Source of the DNA: Mercurialis annua
Lineage: Eukaryota > Streptophyta > Magnoliopsida > Malpighiales > Euphorbiaceae
DNA: 64,000 nt
Assembly: GCF_937616625.2 (NCBI RefSeq)
Contig: NC_065570.1
Location: forward strand, 20,422,046-20,486,045
Direction of reading: 5' to 3'
Under the pieces are notes generated by a model, which was given only the letters and a program-made list of their open reading frames with translations, was not told the DNA's origin and made no database searches. How positions within the stretch are numbered: position 1 is the stretch's first letter; each line of letters begins with the position of its first letter. This document shows positions 51,801 through 63,573 of this stretch, in pieces. Position numbers and translations under genes: made by a program.

Positions 51801-53397
51801 AGTTTCCAATATCCGTTCTAGGATAATCAGAAATCATCAGCCAATCCAAGGAAATACTTCCCTCGTCTTCCTCGATATCGAAACCCAAGGATTTCGATCC
51901 ACGAATCATATATCAAGGTAAGCCAACCTTGACCAGATGAAATAAATCATCAACGTGCTAATTCACACAAAGAGACAAAACAAGCAATCAACGTAATCCA
52001 ACCAAACTTGTGAGATACTCAACGCAGTTAAACCAAAAATTATTCTGATTTCTACAACTGTAAATCACGTAAGCATGCCTTAAACAAAATTAAACCAACA
52101 TACTTTATAAATGAAACCAGGACATGGTACAACAAGTTTGAATTTTCATAACAAATCATTTTGTAACATATAATCTTTCAAGAAAACGCTTCAAAATTTA
52201 TTTTGAAATTTAAAGTCAAATACGAAAACTTCCAAATTTTGTTGAGCCCCACGCTTAAAACAAAATCATTGTCTGTAAAAGTCTCTGCTTATTTATCAAT
52301 TTCTTCAAAACGGATACCAAAGTATCTCAAACAATAAAATCATCGAGCTACCCGAGTCATTACAACTACCAAGCTCAACTCTAAAATTTGGGTGACCCAA
52401 GTCGAACCCAAAACAACCGTTTATAAAACATATTCAAAATATCTGTCAATCCGGAAAAATTATGTTAATAAAAATTCCATCCTTTCAAAATTTGGGAGCT
52501 CAACTTAAACCAACCGCTAAACAGTAATTTAAAACTCAAGTTAGAAATCATTAATCTCAGACAACCATTTTATAAATCCCAAAAATTTAAAAATGCTAAC
52601 ATACAACAACATGGTCAAATAACTTCAACGTTAAATTCTCCAATCAATGACTCATCTCTTAAAGATATCTTTTTGAAATCATCGTTTGTTAACATCAAAA
52701 CAAACATAATATTTCAAAATACAAGAATTTCTTTTTTTTTTCTGGTAACTTAACCAAAAATCAACATTTTTAAGAATTAAAAATCAAACCTCTTTTATGA
52801 TTCTGTGTCAAAACACAATTAAAACAAAACCACTTTTCTTAATGAAAACCCTTAAAGAAACATGTGGTCAAACCATATATGACCACAAAACACGTTTTAA
52901 AGTTTAACTCAAAATTCCTTTACTAGAAAACGAGGCTAACGCCCAAATGTATCCTCATAGGTGTCAGCGTATATAGCACCCAACAATTACGGCCAAAGTC
53001 AAGATGTACTACCACATAATCCATTGTTATTAATCATTAGTTGCATAAAGCCAAAGTTTATCAAACAACATCATACCCAAGTATGAGTTTTAAAAAAATT
53101 CACCAACCTAAGATTTTCCGAGAAATCGAAAGCAATAATAATCACACAAGCGAAATAACCTCAACTTCATATAAGACAGCAATTGACATCCAAGTGAAAT
53201 AAATTGTCAGACATAGCATCAATACCAAATAAAGACTGACAGACATCACCTATAGGATGTAGGCTGAAAGTTTGAAAATAAAAGATGACGTTTTAAAAGA
53301 CAAGACACGAATCCTAATTCCGCAGTAGTTCCTAAGACACAACAACACTTAACAGAGTAAACACATAGCATGCGCATGGCCTTGGTTTGAAACCAAA

Positions 53398-53409
53398 GCT
53401 CTGATACCA
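53398..53409 (-). other. Element 2: primer-binding site (tRNA-iMet)
   Basis: The minus strand reads TGGTATCAGAGC, the full canonical PBS for initiator Met tRNA, four bases from the LTR end. Confidence 0.92.
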
Positions 53410-53413
53410 AGTT

Positions 53414-56332
53414 TGTCACGACCCATTTTCATGAATCGCGACTGGCGCTAGGGTATGGGTATGGTTGTACCAAAACCCGTAGCTAGCCTTGCGGATAAAC
53501 AACAATAAGATAAACCTGCAAGAAAAACAATGCTCGGGGGCAACTGAGACTTTAGCCTAGTTCTAGCAGTTCATAATATTCAACATAATTTAATAAATAC
53601 TCGTACAACTACGAGTCTCTAAGATGGCTTATATATAAATAAATCAGAATAACAGTATAACATGCCATAGCAATATATCGAGTCAAACCTATCCGACAAA
53701 CAACTAGAATATAATAATGTCTTCTAGTTACTACTGCGGTCTAAGAATAAAAAAGTTTAATAACTTTGTTAAAATAAATGGAACCTCCTAGGAAAGTAAA
53801 GAATCGGAGATCAGCTGACTCTCTCAAATCATAACCCTGGGAAAAATTGGGAAAACAACGGGGCCAGATATACAGAGATGAGTTTATACCAATATTTACA
53901 TTTGTCAAGTGGAAAACCTTTAAAACCGTTTAAAACATTTATGACAGCATTACGTTTAATAGTTGGAACCCTAATCCACAATACTAATATAACCATAATC
54001 CATTTGGCCTGGTTCCGAGAGTTGAGCTACACCGAGTTACCACCGACCACTCTTAATTCATAACCAGAGTCCCGAGAGCTGAGCTACACCGAGTTACTCT
54101 ACTGGCCCCGAGAGCTATGCTCACACCGAGTTACCACCACATTTCCACATACCTTATCTAGATCAATACCGGTGCGCACGCAATCCTAATGATGCCCATT
54201 AGGTAGCATGTTCCAACTAGAAGCCATAATGATAAAACAGTTCGAAATATACGTACAATATATATTTATATATTAAAATAACAATTTACTTAATAAAGCG
54301 GTAAATAGTAAGTACAAACTCACTGCTTGCTAATCCACGTGATAACCGGCAAGCAACTAATCCTGGTTCGCCTCTGAAGCACGAACAGTAGATGGGTCTA
54401 GACAAATAAAATAATTATTAAAAACAGACCCTAACTCTAGAGAGTACTAGACACCACATAGGACTAGCACAAGTAACACGTCGGAATTAAACAATCCATA
54501 ACAACACAAAATACCCAATAGGTAGTAAAGCCCAATTAATACAAGTCTATTGAGTTCTTGCTTTAAAATCCAATTTATAAATATTATTTAATAATCTTTA
54601 AATAATAATAAATTTTCAAATAGTGAGTTAGCCGAGTTACTTATATCTACCAAGCTAACTTCACTTGTCCGGTGACCAAGTCTAACTCGACTCCAAACGT
54701 TTATCAAATATAAACCCGAGTTTATATTAATAAAATAATTCGATAAAATAGTAATCCATTTAAAAGGCAGAACTCAATAACTTAAATTTCAAGTAACCCA
54801 AGTTACTACCCAAGAACCTAACCATTTTAAGTTTATAAGAGTTTAGGGCTAAACTGTACTTTCGCCAATTAGGGACTAAACTGTACTTTAGCTAATTAGG
54901 GACTAATCTGTACCTTAGCCATTTTAATTTTCAGAATCAAATTAATTATTCGATCTCAATTTACTAATTTATAATGCAATCAAAAATCCAAAAGTTATCC
55001 AATAGATAAAACTTAACTTGAATAAGTCTTTTAGAAACTTTAGGGGTTAAACTTCAATATAGCCAAATTGACATTACAATTAAAATTACATATAATTACC
55101 CGAGTAATTATATTAATTTAAGTTATAAAAATTTAACGTATACAAATTGTCTATTTAAAATCAAAGTTATTATCGAAACAAATGGAAATAACTTAAAGAA
55201 TCTAATTAATTCAAACAAAACAATTTAATGATCAAAGTGGCTAATAAGCCATCTTCTTCTTCATTCAAAAAGAATCATCCCCGCCACCATTACTCTCAAC
55301 CATTACTCCATTTATCCTTAATGATTCAACACCAAAACTTAATCAAAGGATACCTAATGCTAATGATATCAATGAAATCAACAGAGATGGCAGTCAAATC
55401 ATGAACACCCGAAATCAAGAAAACGAAATAAGCAAGACAGAGGAGGATGACGATCATCGAAAGCAATTATCTTACCAAATCAATCTAAACAGCTATTTAC
55501 AACCTAACAACAAACTAATCCCTCAATAAATCATTCATACCATAGTATTAAACAAAGGAAAAGCAACGGCAGAAACATATACAAACAAGAACAGTGAAAA
55601 ACAAACTCAAAACGATAAACCGTACGGCGATTGAAACGAGATCGATAGCGTACCGTTCACCAAAAAAAAGATGGGGAAATGTAGGTACGCGAGTCTAGAA
55701 TCTCCGGGATCAAACGGAATCAGTTTCGATCCAGAAACGGAGGAGAACGATCAAAATTACGTAATGCCGTTCGAAAGTAAAAACTGAAATTTAACGATCA
55801 AAGAAGCTTACCGGAACAACAACTTTGAGGGATGATTGCAGCAACGTTTCTCAGTGAAAATGGATGTTAAAGATGTCTAAGGTTTGTTTGTAGTGTGGAG
55901 AATAGATTAGGGTTGAATTTCAGGTATTTAAGTAGGTCGAATAGGTTAGAAACGAGTGAGGAAAATGCCCCCACGCAAGGGTGGAGCTGGTCTCGAACGA
56001 GACCAGCTGATAACAGCCATGGTCTCGTTCGAGAATTGTAATTCTCCAACGAGACTAGCTGATTTCAGCTAGAGTGTCGTTCGAGAATACAATTCTCGAA
56101 CGAGACCGGCCTCATTTGGCACAGGTCTCGCTCGAGACCTGTGTTGTGCCGAATAAAATTTTATTTGGCCCATGGGCCAAACCCCTATGGGCCAACCAAA
56201 CCCACATAAGGTTTAAATCAAACCCAACAAAAATCCTACACAAAAACAAACGAACCACGATACCGAGAACGACTCAAATTATTTCCGAAAACTAAATTAA
56301 AATTTAACAAAAACAAATTCGGGGATATTACA
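53414..56332 (-). mobile_element. Element 2: complete 5' LTR
   Basis: 2919 bp, from TGTCACGACCCATTTTCATG to CGGGGATATTACA on the plus strand, with TG...CA ends. It is followed by the TSD TTTAC. It contains three CCCGAGAGCTGAGCTACA-type units (about 54012, 54068 and 54105) and a palindrome-rich U3. A TATA-like TTAAATACC (minus strand, about 55921-55929) lies about 400 bp from the LTR start. It is the most complete LTR of the family here. Confidence 0.92.
55985..56139. promoter_or_regulatory. Cluster of TCTCG-WW-CGAGA palindromes in element 2 U3
   Basis: About six copies. The best is at 55985-56008 (perfect 11-bp arms AGCTGGTCTCG around AA). Others begin near 56021, 56040 (decayed), 56072, 56090 and 56121 (AGGTCTCG-CT-CGAGACCT). 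Here the arm extensions give CTGG/CCAG or AGG/CCT, different from the solo LTR, while the core is retained. All are within about 60-210 bp upstream of the minus-strand TATA-like site. Confidence 0.6.
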
Positions 56333-58990
56333 TTTACAAACATTACGAAGCAAATCCAAACGTTTCACCTATTTAGCGATTTAAGCCAAACATTTACAAA
56401 CGGTACGAAACAATTCCAAACTGTTCACCTTTTTAGCGATTTAAGGCAAACGTTTACAAAATGTTACGAAACAAAACCAAACTTTTCACCTTTTTAGCGA
56501 TATAAGCCAAACGTTTACAAACGTTACGAAATAAATCCAAATGTTTTACCTTTTTAGCAATTTAAGCCGAACGTTTACAAACGCTACGAAACAAAACCAA
56601 ACGTTTCCCCTTTTTAGAGATTTAAGCCAAACGTTTACAAACGTTACAAAACAAATCCAAACGTTTCACCTTTTTAAATATTTAAGCCAAACGTTTACAA
56701 AGGTTGCGAAACAAATCCAAATGTGTCACCGTTTTAGCAATTTAAGAAAAACGTTTACAAATGTTACGAAACAAATACAAAAGTTTCTCCTTTTTAGCGA
56801 TTTAAGCCAAAAGTTTACAAACTTTATAAACAACTCCAAACGTTCCCTCATTTTAGCGATTTATGCCAAACGTTTCATCTTTTTTGTGATTTAAGCCAAA
56901 CGTTTACAAACGTTACGAAACAAATACAAATGTTTTACCTTTTTAGCGATTTAAGCCAAACATTTACAATGGTTACGAAACAAATCCAAACGTGTCACCT
57001 TTTTTAGCAATTTAGGCAAAACGTTTATAAACGTTACGAAACAAATCCAAATGTTTCACCTTTTTAACGATTTAAGCCAAAAGTTAACAAAGGTTACGAA
57101 ACAAAACCAAACATTTCAACTTTTTAGCGATTTAAGCCAAACATTTACAAACGTTAGGAAACAAATCAAAAAGATTCATCTTTTTAGCAATTTAAGCCAA
57201 ACGTTTACAAACGTTACAAAAAAATCCAAACGTTTCATTTTTTTAGCGATTTAAGCCAATTGTTTACAAATGTTTCGAAACAAATCCAAACGTTTCACCT
57301 TTTTAGTGATTGAAGCTTAACGTTTACAAATGATACGAAACAAATCCAAACGTTTCGAAACAAATAAAAATGTTTAAAAACGTTACGAAACAAATCCAAC
57401 TGTCTCACATTTTTAGCAATTTAAGCCACACGTTTACAAACGTTACGAAACAAATCCAAACGTTTCCCCTTTTTAGAGATTTAAGCCAAACGTTTACAAA
57501 CATTACGAAACAAATCTAAACGTTTCACCTTTTTAGAGATTTAAGCAAAAGGTTTACAAACGTTTCTAAACAAATCCAAGAGTTTCACCTTTTTAGCGAT
57601 TTAAGCCAAACTTTTACAAACGTTACGAAACAAATCCAAGGGTTTCACCTTTTTAGCGATTGAAGTCAAACGTTTATAAACATTATGAAACAAATCCAAG
57701 CGTTTCACCTTTTTAGCAATTTAAGCCAAACGTTTACAAACATTACGAAACAAATCCGAGTGTTTCACCTTTTTAGCGATTTATTCCAAACGTTTACAAA
57801 CGTTACAAACAAATCCAACTGTTTCACCTTTTTAGCGATTTATGCCAAATGTTTACAAACGTTACGAAACAAATCCAAACGTTTCGCGTTTTTAGCGATT
57901 TAAGCCAAACGTTTACAAACATTACAAAACAAATCCAAATGTTTCCCCTTTTTACCGATTTAAGCCAAACATTTACAAATATTACGAAACATATCCAAAC
58001 GTTTAACCTTTTTAGTGATTTAAGTCAAACGTTAACAAAATGTTACGAAACAAATCCGACTGTTTCGCCTTTTTAGCAATTTAAGCTAAATGTTTACAAA
58101 CGTTACGAAATAAATCCAAACGTTTGCCTTTTTAGCAATTTAAGCCAAACGTTTACAAAAGTTATGAAACAAATCAAAACGTTTCACCTTTTTAGCGATT
58201 TAAGCCAAACGTTTACAAACTCTATGAAACCAAACCAAACATTTAAAACGTTACGAAACAAATCCAAACGTTTCACATTTTTAGCGATTTAAGCCAAACC
58301 TTTATAAACGTTACGAAATAAAACCAAGCGTTTCAACTTTTTAGCAATTTAAGACAAACGTTTACAAATGTTACGAAACAAATCCAAGTGATTCAAGCCA
58401 AACATTTACAAAAATTACAAAACAAATCCAAACGTTTCCACTTTTTACCGATTTATGCCAAGTATTTACAAATATTACGAAACATATCCAAACGTTTAAC
58501 CTTTTTAGTGATTTAAGCCAAACGTTTACAAACGATACGAAACAAATCCAAATGTTTCCCCTTTTTAGCGATTTAAGCCAAACATTTACAAACGTTACAA
58601 AAAAAATCCAAACGTTTCATCTTTTTAGCGATTTATGCCAAAAGTTTACAAACGTTACGAAACAAATCCAAACACTTCACCTTTTTAGTGATTGAAGCTA
58701 AACGTTTACAAATGTTATGAAACAAAAATGCAAACGTTTCGGAACAATTAAAATGTTTAAAACGTTTTGAATCAAATCCAACTGTTTCACCTTTTTAGCT
58801 ATTTAAGCCAAACCTTTACAAACTTTACGAAACAAATCCAAGCATTTCACCTTTTTAGCAATTGAAGTCAAACGTTTACAAACGCTACGAAACAAATCCA
58901 AGCGTTTCACTTTTTTAGCGGTTGAAGTCAAATATTTACAAACATTACGAAACAAATCCAAGCGTTTCACCTTTTTAACAATTTAAGCCA

Positions 58991-59402
58991 AATGATTATT
59001 CCATTTTCAGCATCGTAATTGATTCATATATGGAATTAGATTTTAAAAAGGTGAAATATTTGGATTGGTTACGAAACAAAATCAAACGTTTGGTTTAAAT
59101 AGCTAAAATAGGGAAACGTTTGGATTTGTTTCGTAACCTTTGTAAACATTTGGCTTAAATCGCTAAGAAGGGGAAATGTTTGGATTTGTTTCGTAACGTT
59201 TGTAAATGTTTGTCTTAAATCGCTAAAAATGTGAAACTCTTGGATTCGTTTCGCTACGTTTGTAAACGTTTGGCTTAAATTGCTAAAAAGGTGAAATGCT
59301 TGGTTTCTATTTCGTAATGTTTGTAAACGTTTGGCTTAAATTGCTAAAAATGTGAAACGTTTGGATTTGTTTCGTAACGTTTGTAAACGTTTGGTTTCAA
59401 TC
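58991..59402 (-). repeat. Inverted satellite block with unique spacer, copy 1
   Basis: After CAATTTAAGCCAAATGATT a non-satellite spacer of about 50 bp (CATCGTAATTGATTCATATA, then TGGAATTAGATTTT) leads into monomers in the reverse orientation (GGTGAAA...TTTGGATTTGTTTCGTAACG...TTTGGCTTAAATCGCTAAA). Orientation flips back at TTTCAATCG | TTTTAAACATTTGCC (about 59402). A short direct-orientation piece, GGTTACGAAACAAAA, sits inside the left end, so the junction is itself rearranged. Confidence 0.9.
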
Positions 59403-61282
59403 GTTTTAAACATTTGCCTTTTTAGAAATTTAAGCCAAACGTCTACAAAAGTTTTGAAACAAATCAAAATGTTTCGCCTTTTTAGCGATTTAAGCCAAAC
59501 GTTTACAAACTTTATGAAACCAAACCAAACGTTTAAAACGTTACGAAACAAATCCAAACGTTTCACATTTTTAGCAATTTAAGCCAAACCATTATAAACG
59601 ATACGAAATAATACCAAGCGTTTCACCTTTTTAGCAATTTAAGAAAAACGTTTACAAATGTTACGAAACAAATCCAAGTGATTCAAGCCAAACGTTTACA
59701 AAAACTACAAAACAAATCCAAACGTTTTCACTTTTTACCGATTTAAGCCAAATATTTACAAATATTACGAAACATATACAAACGTTTAAACTTTTTAGTG
59801 ATTTAAGCTAAACGTTTACAAATGATACGAAACAAATCCAAACGTTTCCCCTTTTTAGCGATTTAAGCCAAACGTTTACAAACTTTACAAAAAAATCCAA
59901 ACATTTCATCTTTTTAGCGATTTATGCCAAAAGTTTACAAACGTTATGAAACAAATCCAAACGCTTCACCTTTTTAGTGATTGAAGCTAAACGTTTACAA
60001 ATGTTATGAAACAAAAATCCAAACGTTTCGGATCAAATTAAAATGTTTAAAATGTTTTGAAACAAATCCAACTGTTTCACCTTTTTAGCGATTTAAGCCA
60101 AACGTTTACGAATTTTACGAAACAAATCCAAGCATTTCACCTTTTTAGCGATTGAAGTCAAACATTTACAAACGCTACGAAACAAATCCAAGCGTTTCAC
60201 CTTTTTATCGATTGAAGTCAATTATTTACAAACCTTACGAAACAAATCCAAGTGTTTCACCTTTTTAGCGATTTAAGCCAAACGTTTACAAACGTTACCA
60301 AACAAATCCAAGTGTTTCACCTTTTTAGCGATATATGCCAAACGTTTACAAACGCTACGAAACAAATCCAACTGTTTCACCTTTTTAGCGATTTATGCCA
60401 AAAGTTTACAAACGTTACGAAACAAATCCAAACGTTTTACCTCTTTAACGATTTAAGCCAAACTTTACAAAAATTACAAAACAAATCCAAACGTTTCCCC
60501 TTTTTACCGATTTAAGCCAAATATTTACAAATATTACGAAACATATCCAAACGTTTAACCTTTTTAGTGATATAAGCCAAACGTTTACAAACGATACGAA
60601 ACAAATCCAAACGTTTCACCTTTTTAGCGATTTAAGCCAAACGTTTACAAACGTTACAAAAAAAATCCAAACGTTTCATCTTTTTAGCGATTTAAGCCAA
60701 ACGTTTACAAACGTTACGAAACAAATCCAAACGCTTCACCTTTTTAGTGATTGAAGCTAAAAGTTTACAAATGTTACGAAACAAAAATCCAAACGTTTCG
60801 AAACAAATTAAAATGTTTAAAACGTTTTGAAACAAATCCAAATGTTTCACCTTTTTAGCGATTTAAGCCAAATGTTTACAAACGTTATGAAACAAATCCA
60901 AATGTTTCACCTTTTTAGAGATTTAAGCCAAACGTTTACAAACATTACGAAACAAATCCAAACGTTTCACCTTTCTAAAGATCTAAGCAAAAGGTTTACA
61001 AACGTTATGAAACAAATCCAAGAGTTTCACCTTTTGAGCGATTTATGCCGAACGTTTACAAACGTTACGAAACAAATCCAAGCGTTTCACCTTTTTAGCA
61101 ATTGAAGTCAAACGTTTACAAATGTTACAGAACAAATCCAAGCATTTTAGTGATTTAAGCCAAATGTTTACAAACGTTACGAAACAAATACAAACGTTTC
61201 ACCATTTTTAGCGATTTAAGCCAAACGTTTACAAGCGTTACGAAACAAATCCAAACGTTTCACCTTTTTAGCAATTTAAGCC
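59403..61282 (+). repeat. Right-end HOR, direct part, copy 1
   Basis: About 1.88 kb of plus-orientation monomers between two inverted blocks. Matches 61703-63574 at an offset near 2292 bp (for example GTGATTCAAGCCAAACGTTT at 59677 and 61969). The unit at 58110-58990 is an incomplete relative lacking about 1 kb. Confidence 0.85.
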
Positions 61283-61702
61283 AAATGATTAATCCATTGT
61301 CAGAATCGTAATTGATTGATATATGGAATTAGATTTTAAAAAGGTGAAATATTTGGATTGGTTACGAAACAAAACCAAACGTTTGGTTTAAATAGCTAAA
61401 ATGGGGAAACGTTTGGATTTGTTTCGTAACCTTTGAAAACATTTGGCTTAAATCGCTAAGAAGGGGAAATGTTTGGATTTGTTTCGTAACGTTTGTAAAC
61501 GTTTGGCTTAAATCGCTAAAAATGTGAAACTCTTGGATTCGTTTCGTTACGTTTGTAAACGTTTGTGTTAAATTGCTAAAAAGGTGAAACGCTTGGTTTC
61601 TGTTTCGTAATGTTTGTAAACGTTTGGCTTAAATTGCTAAAAATGTGAAACGTTTGGATTTGTTTCATAACGTTTGTAAACGTTTGGTTTCAATCGTTTT
61701 AA
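61283..61702 (-). repeat. Inverted satellite block with unique spacer, copy 2
   Basis: Same layout as 58991-59402. TGGAATTAGATTTT is at 61324, 2293 bp after copy 1. It contains a perfect CCAAACGTTTGG palindrome at 61375-61386 where direct and inverted monomers meet, and flips back at TTTCAATCG | TTTTAAACATTTGCC. Confidence 0.9.
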
Positions 61703-63573
61703 ACATTTGCCTTTTTGCAATTTAAGCCAAACGTTTACAAAAGTTATGAAACAAATCAAAACGTTTCACCTTTTTAGCGATTTAAGCCAAACGTTTACAA
61801 ACTCTATGAAACCAAACCAAACGTTTAAAACGTTATGAAACAAATCCAAACGTTTCACATTTTTAGCGATTTAAGCCAAACCTTTATAAACGTTACGAAA
61901 TAAAACCAAGCGTTTCACATTTTTAGCAATTTAAGACAAACGTTTACAAATGTTACGAAACAAATCCAAGTGATTCAAGCCAAACGTTTACAAAAATTAC
62001 AAAACAAATCCAAGTGTTTCCATTTTTTACCGATATAAGCCAAATATTTACAAATATTACGAAACATATCCAAAAGTTTAACCTTTTTAGTGATTTCAGC
62101 CAAACGTTTACAAACGATACGAAACAAATCCAAACGTTTTTCCTTTTTAGCGATTTAAGCCAAACGTTTACAAACGTTACAAAAAAAATCCAAACGTTTC
62201 ATCTTTTTAGCGATTTATGCCAAAAGTTTACAAACGTTATGAAACAAATCCAAACGCTTCACCTTTTTAGTGATTAAAGCTAAACGTTTACAAATGTTAT
62301 GAAACAAAAATCTAAACGTTTCGGAACAAATTAAAATGTTTAAAACGTTTTGAAACAAATCCAACTGTTTCACCTTTTTAGCGATTTAAGCCAAACGTTT
62401 ACAAACTTTACGAAACAAATCCAAGCATTTCACCTTTTTAGCGATTGAAGTCAAACGTTTACAAACGCTACGAAACAAATCCAAGCGTTTCACCTTTTTA
62501 GCGATTGAAGTCAAATATTTACAAACATTACGAAACAAATCCAAGTGTTTCACCTTTTTAGCAATTTAAGCCAAACGTTTACAAACGTTACCAAAAAATC
62601 CAAGTGTTTCACCTTTTTAGCGATTTATGCCAAACGTTTACAAACGCTACGAAACAAATCCAACTGTTTCACCTTTTTAGCGATTTATGCCAAAAGTTTA
62701 CAAACGTTACGAAACAAATCCAAACGTTTCACCTCTTTAACGATTTAAGCCAAACGTTTACAAAAATAACAAAACAAATCCAAACGTTTCCCCTTTTTAC
62801 CGATTTAAGCCAAATATTTACAAATATTACGAAACATATCCAGAAGTTTCACCTTTTTAGTTATTTAAGCCAAACGTTTACAAACGATACGAAACAAGTC
62901 CAAACGTTTCTCCTTTTTAGCGATTTAAGCCAAACGTTTACAAACGTTACAAAAAAATCCAAACGTTTCATCTTTTTAGCGATTTAAGCCAAACGTTTAC
63001 AAACGTTACGAAACAAATCCAAACGCTTCACCTTTTTAGTGATTGAAGCTAAACGTTTACAAATGTTACGAAACAAAAATCAAACGTTTCGAAACAAATT
63101 AAAATGTTTAAAACGTTTCGAAACAAATCCAAATGTTTCACCTTTTTAGCGATTTAAGCCAAACGTTTACAAACGTTACGAAACAAATCCAAATGTTTCA
63201 CCTTTTTAGAGATTTAAGCCAAATGTTTACAAACATTACGAAACAAATCCAAACGTTTCACCTTTCTAGAGATTTAAGCAAAAGGTTTACAAACGTTACG
63301 AAACAAATCCAAGAGTTTCACCTTTTTAGCGATTTATGCCAAACGTTTACAAATGTTACGAAACAAATCCAAGGGTTTTACCTTTTTAGCAATTGAAGTC
63401 AAACGTTTACAAAAGTAACAGAACAAATCCAAGCAATTCAGTGATTTAAGCCAAATGTTTACAAACGTTACGAAACAAATACAAATGTTTCACCCTTTTT
63501 AGAGATTGAAGCCAAACGTTTACAAGCGTTACAAAACAAATCCAAACGTTACACCTTTTTAGCAATTTAAGCC
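61703..63573 (+). repeat. Right-end HOR, direct part, copy 2
   Basis: About 1.87 kb of plus-orientation monomers, second copy of 59403-61282, again ending in AATTTAAGCCAAATGATT before the spacer. Confidence 0.85.

Larger units (their letters stand above)
48789..53413 (-). mobile_element. Element 2: internal region, non-coding (LARD-like)
   Basis: About 4.6 kb, homologous to 4899-9269 across most of its length (for example AAGAAATCGCTCAAGC, AATTGTGCGCCAGGGTGATG, TCACACCAAGGGTT). No gag or pol reading frame or motif is seen. A PPT-like TTCTCCCCAAC lies at 48794-48804, at the deletion junction with the LTR. The PBS closes the other end. This part does not encode its own replication proteins. 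Confidence 0.78.

Noticed and set aside
61375..61386. CCAAACGTTTGG palindrome as a protein-binding site
   Set aside because: It arises simply where a direct and an inverted monomer meet at the CCAAACGTTT box. Copy 1 of the block has it mutated (ATCAAACGTTTGG).
12085..63396. Dozens of open reading frames of 60-172 codons encoding a 20-residue repeat (FTNVTKQIQTFHLFSDLSQT-like), and a minus-strand counterpart
   Set aside because: The monomer is 60 bp, so a stop-free frame repeats every 20 codons by arithmetic alone. Frames break wherever an indel or TAA/TGA variant occurs, with no conserved start, splice sites, codon bias or promoter, and changes follow CpG decay and not synonymous sites.
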